A DNA stretch of 26,125 bases from an uncultured Desulfurobacterium sp. GTDB taxonomy: Bacteria; Aquificota; Aquificia; Desulfurobacteriales; Desulfurobacteriaceae. Below the pieces are notes generated by a model, which saw nothing but the letters and a program-made list of their open reading frames with translations, had not been told where the DNA came from and did not search any database. Position numbers and translations under genes: made by a program. The DNA lies in assembly GCA_913055135.1 (NCBI GenBank), contig CAJXJV010000002.1, positions 1 through 26,125 of the forward strand, in the 5' to 3' direction. Shown here piece by piece: positions 23,696 through 26,125 of the stretch. How positions within the stretch are numbered: the first letter of the stretch is position 1; every line of letters starts with the position of its first letter.

Positions 23696-25216
23696 TCAAA
23701 TTTTTTTTCTCCCTTTTGCAAGGCGATCTGCAATGAAAATAAGCGGTAGATAAACTAAAAGAAGTTTTGGAGCAAAAGATAGAACAACAGCACTACCAAT
23801 GAGAGCTCCTCCCCAGAAGAGTTCCCTCTTTTCTATGGAAGCTTTATCTTTGGTGGGTCTGGTTACAATTTCAGGGATAGCTTCCAGAAGTTCACCGTAA
23901 GCCATCAAAAGGTTTACTGTTTTTCTCTTAACTTCTTTTGCTACCATTCCTGGAGCAAGCTTTAGAAGGTAAGGTTTGAGTATTGGTGGAAGTCTGAAGT
24001 CCTCCAACAGGAGCCGTGCTATTGATTCTGTGTGGGCTATTGTTTTCATTAAAATTACAAGTTCTTCCGGCAGAACAATTTTGAAACGTCTGGCAGCAGA
24101 AAGCTCCTCGTAGAAAAGTTTCTCTGCATCTATTTGTGAAAGGGGTTTGTTGTAGTATTTGTCAAGAAATACAAGTATTTCCCTTTTTAGCAAGGGGATG
24201 TTTATCCCCTCAGTGATTGCTCCGATTCTTTTGAGAGCTCCAACCATGAGATCGGGATCCTTGTTCATAACACCTATTGAAAAAGCAAAGAACGCTGAGA
24301 GCGTGTCCGGTGAGAGCCTTCCTACTATACCGAAGTCAACAAGAGCAAACCTTCCATCCTCGAGAAGAAAAATGTTACCCGGATGGAGATCACCGTGGAA
24401 AACACCAAGTTCAAACACTGTTCTGTTGACAATTCTCACAAAGTCCTTTGCCAGTTTTTCTCTCTCTTCTGGCGATAGTTCTCCAACCTCGTTTAGTTTT
24501 TTTCCTTTGATAAACCCCGTTACAAGGACGTTTCTTCTTGAAAGTTCCCAGATAACTTCAGGGATGTAGAGAGAAGGCTCTTTCTCTGAAAACTTCCTGA
24601 AGAGCTCCATATAGGCTGCTTCTGTTGAAAGATCCAGTTCTTCAAGGAGGACTTTCTCTAATTCTTCGACGATTTGCGGGATTCTGAACTCCCTGAAAAA
24701 AGATATAAATCGAGAGAGAATCCTTACGCTTGCTCTCAGGATTTTCATGTCCTGTTTAATTATCTTTTCTACGTTAGGTCTCAGTATTTTTACGGCTACT
24801 TCCCTTCCATCTTTTAGTCTTGCCCGGTGAACCTGAGCAATAGAACCTGAACCAATAGGGGTATGTTCAAATTCAACTATATGTTCTTTGAGATACTGGC
24901 AGCTTTTCAATATTTCCTCCAATGGTTCTGGAGGAACTCTGTCCTGAAGTTTCTCGAGCTCCATGATGTATTCGGCAGGAAGGATGTCGATTCTCGTTGA
25001 TAGGAGTTGTCCAACTTTTAGATAAGCAGGTCCCAGTTTTTCAAAGGCGATTCTAAGTCTCACAGGAGGAGGATAATTGAGGAGGAATCTGTATGGAAAG
25101 AAGAGGGAAAAGCCGATTAACTTTACCACAAATCCTGGAACATATCCGGCAAGGTGCTCGTAGGCACAGAAGTAGAGATAACCTACGAGCTGCCAGAATC
25201 TCTGCAAAAAACCCAT
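23696..25216 (-). CDS. UbiB/ABC1 family atypical protein kinase
   Basis: UbiB-family proteins support quinone synthesis, probably as ATPases or lipid-handling kinases at the membrane. The 506 residues have the KxGQ motif YLKVGQLLSTR (66-75), a nucleotide loop IGSGSIAQVH (121-130), the ATP-binding Lys in VAVKILRP (Lys143), catalytic HGDLHPGNIF (274-283) and LVDFGIVGRL with DFG at 294-296. Two hydrophobic C-terminal segments (about 470-500) anchor it. The loop that is Ala-rich in COQ8/UbiB is here Gly/Ser-rich. ATG 25216 overlaps the stop of the coiled-coil gene (TAATG). The polyprenyl synthase in this window makes the likely quinone tail. Confidence 0.9.
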   Translation of the reverse strand: MGFLQRFWQLVGYLYFCAYEHLAGYVPGFVVKLIGFSLFFPYRFLLNYPPPVRLRIAFEKLGPAYLKVGQLLSTRIDILPAEYIMELEKLQDRVPPEPLEEILKSCQYLKEHIVEFEHTPIGSGSIAQVHRARLKDGREVAVKILRPNVEKIIKQDMKILRASVRILSRFISFFREFRIPQIVEELEKVLLEELDLSTEAAYMELFRKFSEKEPSLYIPEVIWELSRRNVLVTGFIKGKKLNEVGELSPEEREKLAKDFVRIVNRTVFELGVFHGDLHPGNIFLLEDGRFALVDFGIVGRLSPDTLSAFFAFSIGVMNKDPDLMVGALKRIGAITEGINIPLLKREILVFLDKYYNKPLSQIDAEKLFYEELSAARRFKIVLPEELVILMKTIAHTESIARLLLEDFRLPPILKPYLLKLAPGMVAKEVKRKTVNLLMAYGELLEAIPEIVTRPTKDKASIEKRELFWGGALIGSAVVLSFAPKLLLVYLPLIFIADRLAKGRKKI

Positions 25217-25527
25217 TATTGATTGTTTTTCTTGAGGTTTTCTATCTCTTGTTTCAATGCTTCTATCTCCTTCTTTAAGGATTCCAGTTCTTCACGAGTT
25301 ACGATATTTACTTCTTTAAGCATCTTTCCGACTTCTTTAACTATGTCTTCTTTCTGTTTCTGGATATTCTTCTTCAACTCCTCAATGAACCTTTTACCCT
25401 CTTTTTCTGAGAGTTTTCCCTTCTCTTCAAGCTCTTTGATCAGTTTTTCCACCTTCTCTGAGACAAGAGAAATGGCTCCTATCTGAAGAAGGGCAATTTT
25501 TTTGACAAGTTCCGCAGGGTTCTTCAT
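25216..25527 (-). CDS. Phasin-like coiled-coil protein
   Basis: The 103 residues are almost wholly helical. A moderately hydrophobic start (AELVKKIALLQIGAISLVSE) leads into Lys/Glu-rich text and ends in a clear heptad coiled coil (about 76-100, LESLKKEIEALKQEIENLKK). This resembles the phasin-like or PhaF-type regulator family often encoded beside ubiB/ABC1 genes. Polyhydroxyalkanoate involvement is not supported by any other gene here, so the name is structural. It is coupled to the UbiB gene by a one-base overlap and may bind it. Confidence 0.7.
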   Translation of the reverse strand: MKNPAELVKKIALLQIGAISLVSEKVEKLIKELEEKGKLSEKEGKRFIEELKKNIQKQKEDIVKEVGKMLKEVNIVTREELESLKKEIEALKQEIENLKKNNQ

Positions 25528-25550
25528 GGTTTCCTCTCTGATATGATTTC

Positions 25551-25556
25551 ATTATA
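25551..25556 (-). promoter_or_regulatory. Possible -10 box of the coiled-coil/ubiB group
   Basis: The minus strand reads TATAAT about 24 bases before the coiled-coil gene start codon, but no good -35 box is seen at the usual distance. The divergent lptD promoter was not located. Confidence 0.3.
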
Positions 25557-25592
25557 AAATTTAATGCAAACTCTGGAAGAGGGAAGGCGTTA

Positions 25593-26125
25593 TTGAAAAA
25601 ACTCTTTCTGATTGTTGTTTTCCTGTTGCTAACCGGTAGTGCGTTCCCCTCTGAAATACCGGTTCGTATTACTGCAGAGAAACTGAGTGGTAATGTAAAC
25701 GTAAAGGTTACAGCTGAAGGGAACGTTGTCATAACCTATGAAGATGTTGTGGTCATAGGGGATAGTGCTTTTTATGATAGGGAGAATGGGATTTTAAAGG
25801 TTTCTGGTAATGTCGTTATAAAAGAGGGGGAAGTTGAGCTTCACTGTCAGAATCTAATTTACGATCTGAACACCAAAAGAGCAGTTCTCGAAAAAGTTTC
25901 GGGGAAAGTTTCACCAACGGACTACATTAAAGCTGATAGAGTGGAGAGGATTTCTGAAAAAGAATGGATTGCTTACGATGGTGTGTACACTCCCTGTTCT
26001 CACACCTGTCCTGACTGGTCTGTGAAGGCAAAGGAGTTTAAGGTTTTGCTTGGGGAAAGTTTTAAAAGTAAGTGGGCTTCTTTTCGGGTAAAAGAAATTC
26101 CCATCATAGTTACTCCTTATTTGAG
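25593..26125 (+). CDS. lptD: LPS-assembly protein LptD, N-terminal part (runs off the window)
   Basis: LptD is the outer-membrane barrel that inserts lipopolysaccharide. The first 177 residues are present. A signal peptide (about 1-20, MKKLFLIVVFLLLTGSAFPS) is followed by an OstA/LptA-like beta domain with repeating strands (KLSGNVNVKVTAEGNVVI, LKVSGNVVIKEGEVEL, NLIYDLNTKRAVLEKVSG; about 25-115). Then come YTPCSHTCPDWSVKA and VKEIPIIVTPYL, matching the LptD region before the barrel, with two Cys residues that could form the disulfides known in LptD. The start is TTG 25593 with AAGG five bases upstream. It shows the cell has an outer membrane with LPS. Confidence 0.85.
   Translation, partial: MKKLFLIVVFLLLTGSAFPSEIPVRITAEKLSGNVNVKVTAEGNVVITYEDVVVIGDSAFYDRENGILKVSGNVVIKEGEVELHCQNLIYDLNTKRAVLEKVSGKVSPTDYIKADRVERISEKEWIAYDGVYTPCSHTCPDWSVKAKEFKVLLGESFKSKWASFRVKEIPIIVTPYL

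Noticed and set aside
24159..24569. 136-residue plus-strand open frame
   Set aside because: It is antisense to the UbiB/ABC1 kinase, with Ser/Pro-rich text typical of a reverse-strand shadow.
25427..25732. 101-residue minus-strand open frame at the lptD start
   Set aside because: It runs against the lptD signal peptide and OstA region and out of frame through the coiled-coil gene; both real genes have better support.

Overview
The window reads as a chromosomal core region of a thermophilic, strictly respiratory bacterium, most likely a member of the Aquificota and probably the Desulfurobacteriaceae. This is inference from recalled protein style and gene order, not from a search. Supporting signs are dense gene packing with many start/stop overlaps, frequent TTG and GTG starts with clear Shine-Dalgarno sequences, moderately low GC, Lys/Glu-rich proteins, a stand-alone dihydroorotase beside aspartate carbamoyltransferase, a multiheme c-type cytochrome lipoprotein, and an outer-membrane LptD gene (so a two-membrane cell).

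Layout. (1) 1-1621, plus strand: the tail of an unknown gene, a long-chain polyprenyl diphosphate synthase, and a small three-helix membrane protein of unknown function. (2) 1641-2135, minus strand: a gene of unknown family that can only be read through three +1 frame changes, taken as a pseudogene. (3) 2199-7381, minus strand: a compact group in the order PpiD/SurA-like chaperone, YicC, guanylate kinase, RNA polymerase omega, PyrK, and then, after a 120-base gap, a GlcF/HdrD-like iron-sulfur protein. (4) 7382-7467: overlapping divergent promoters with a palindrome. (5) 7468-14644, plus strand: TPR protein, rpsO, pnp, an unusual dUTPase with an extra N-terminal domain, a rhomboid protease and leuA. 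(6) 14641-15690, minus strand: a membrane diguanylate cyclase. (7) 15865-23118, plus strand: ten genes with almost no gaps: hisD, two tiny membrane proteins, pyrB, a triheme cytochrome lipoprotein, pyrC, a membrane-anchored SppA/ClpP-fold protease, a CarD-like regulator, a PIN-TRAM membrane protein and ispD. (8) 23110-25527, minus strand: an SPOUT RNA methyltransferase, a UbiB/ABC1 kinase and a phasin-like coiled-coil protein. (9) 25593 to the end: the start of lptD.

The genes mostly serve housekeeping: pyrimidine synthesis (pyrB, pyrC, pyrK), nucleotide care (gmk, dut), leucine and histidine synthesis, isoprenoids (ispD, polyprenyl synthase, UbiB for quinones), RNA metabolism (pnp, rpsO, yicC, rpoZ) and the cell envelope (PpiD-like, LptD, rhomboid). 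The most unusual items are the dUTPase, whose N-terminal half looks like a nuclease-dead LAGLIDADG domain; the triheme cytochrome translationally coupled between pyrB and pyrC; the multiply frameshifted gene at 1641-2135; and the pair of tiny membrane proteins at 17187-17529. I saw no CRISPR array, insertion sequence, tRNA or rRNA.
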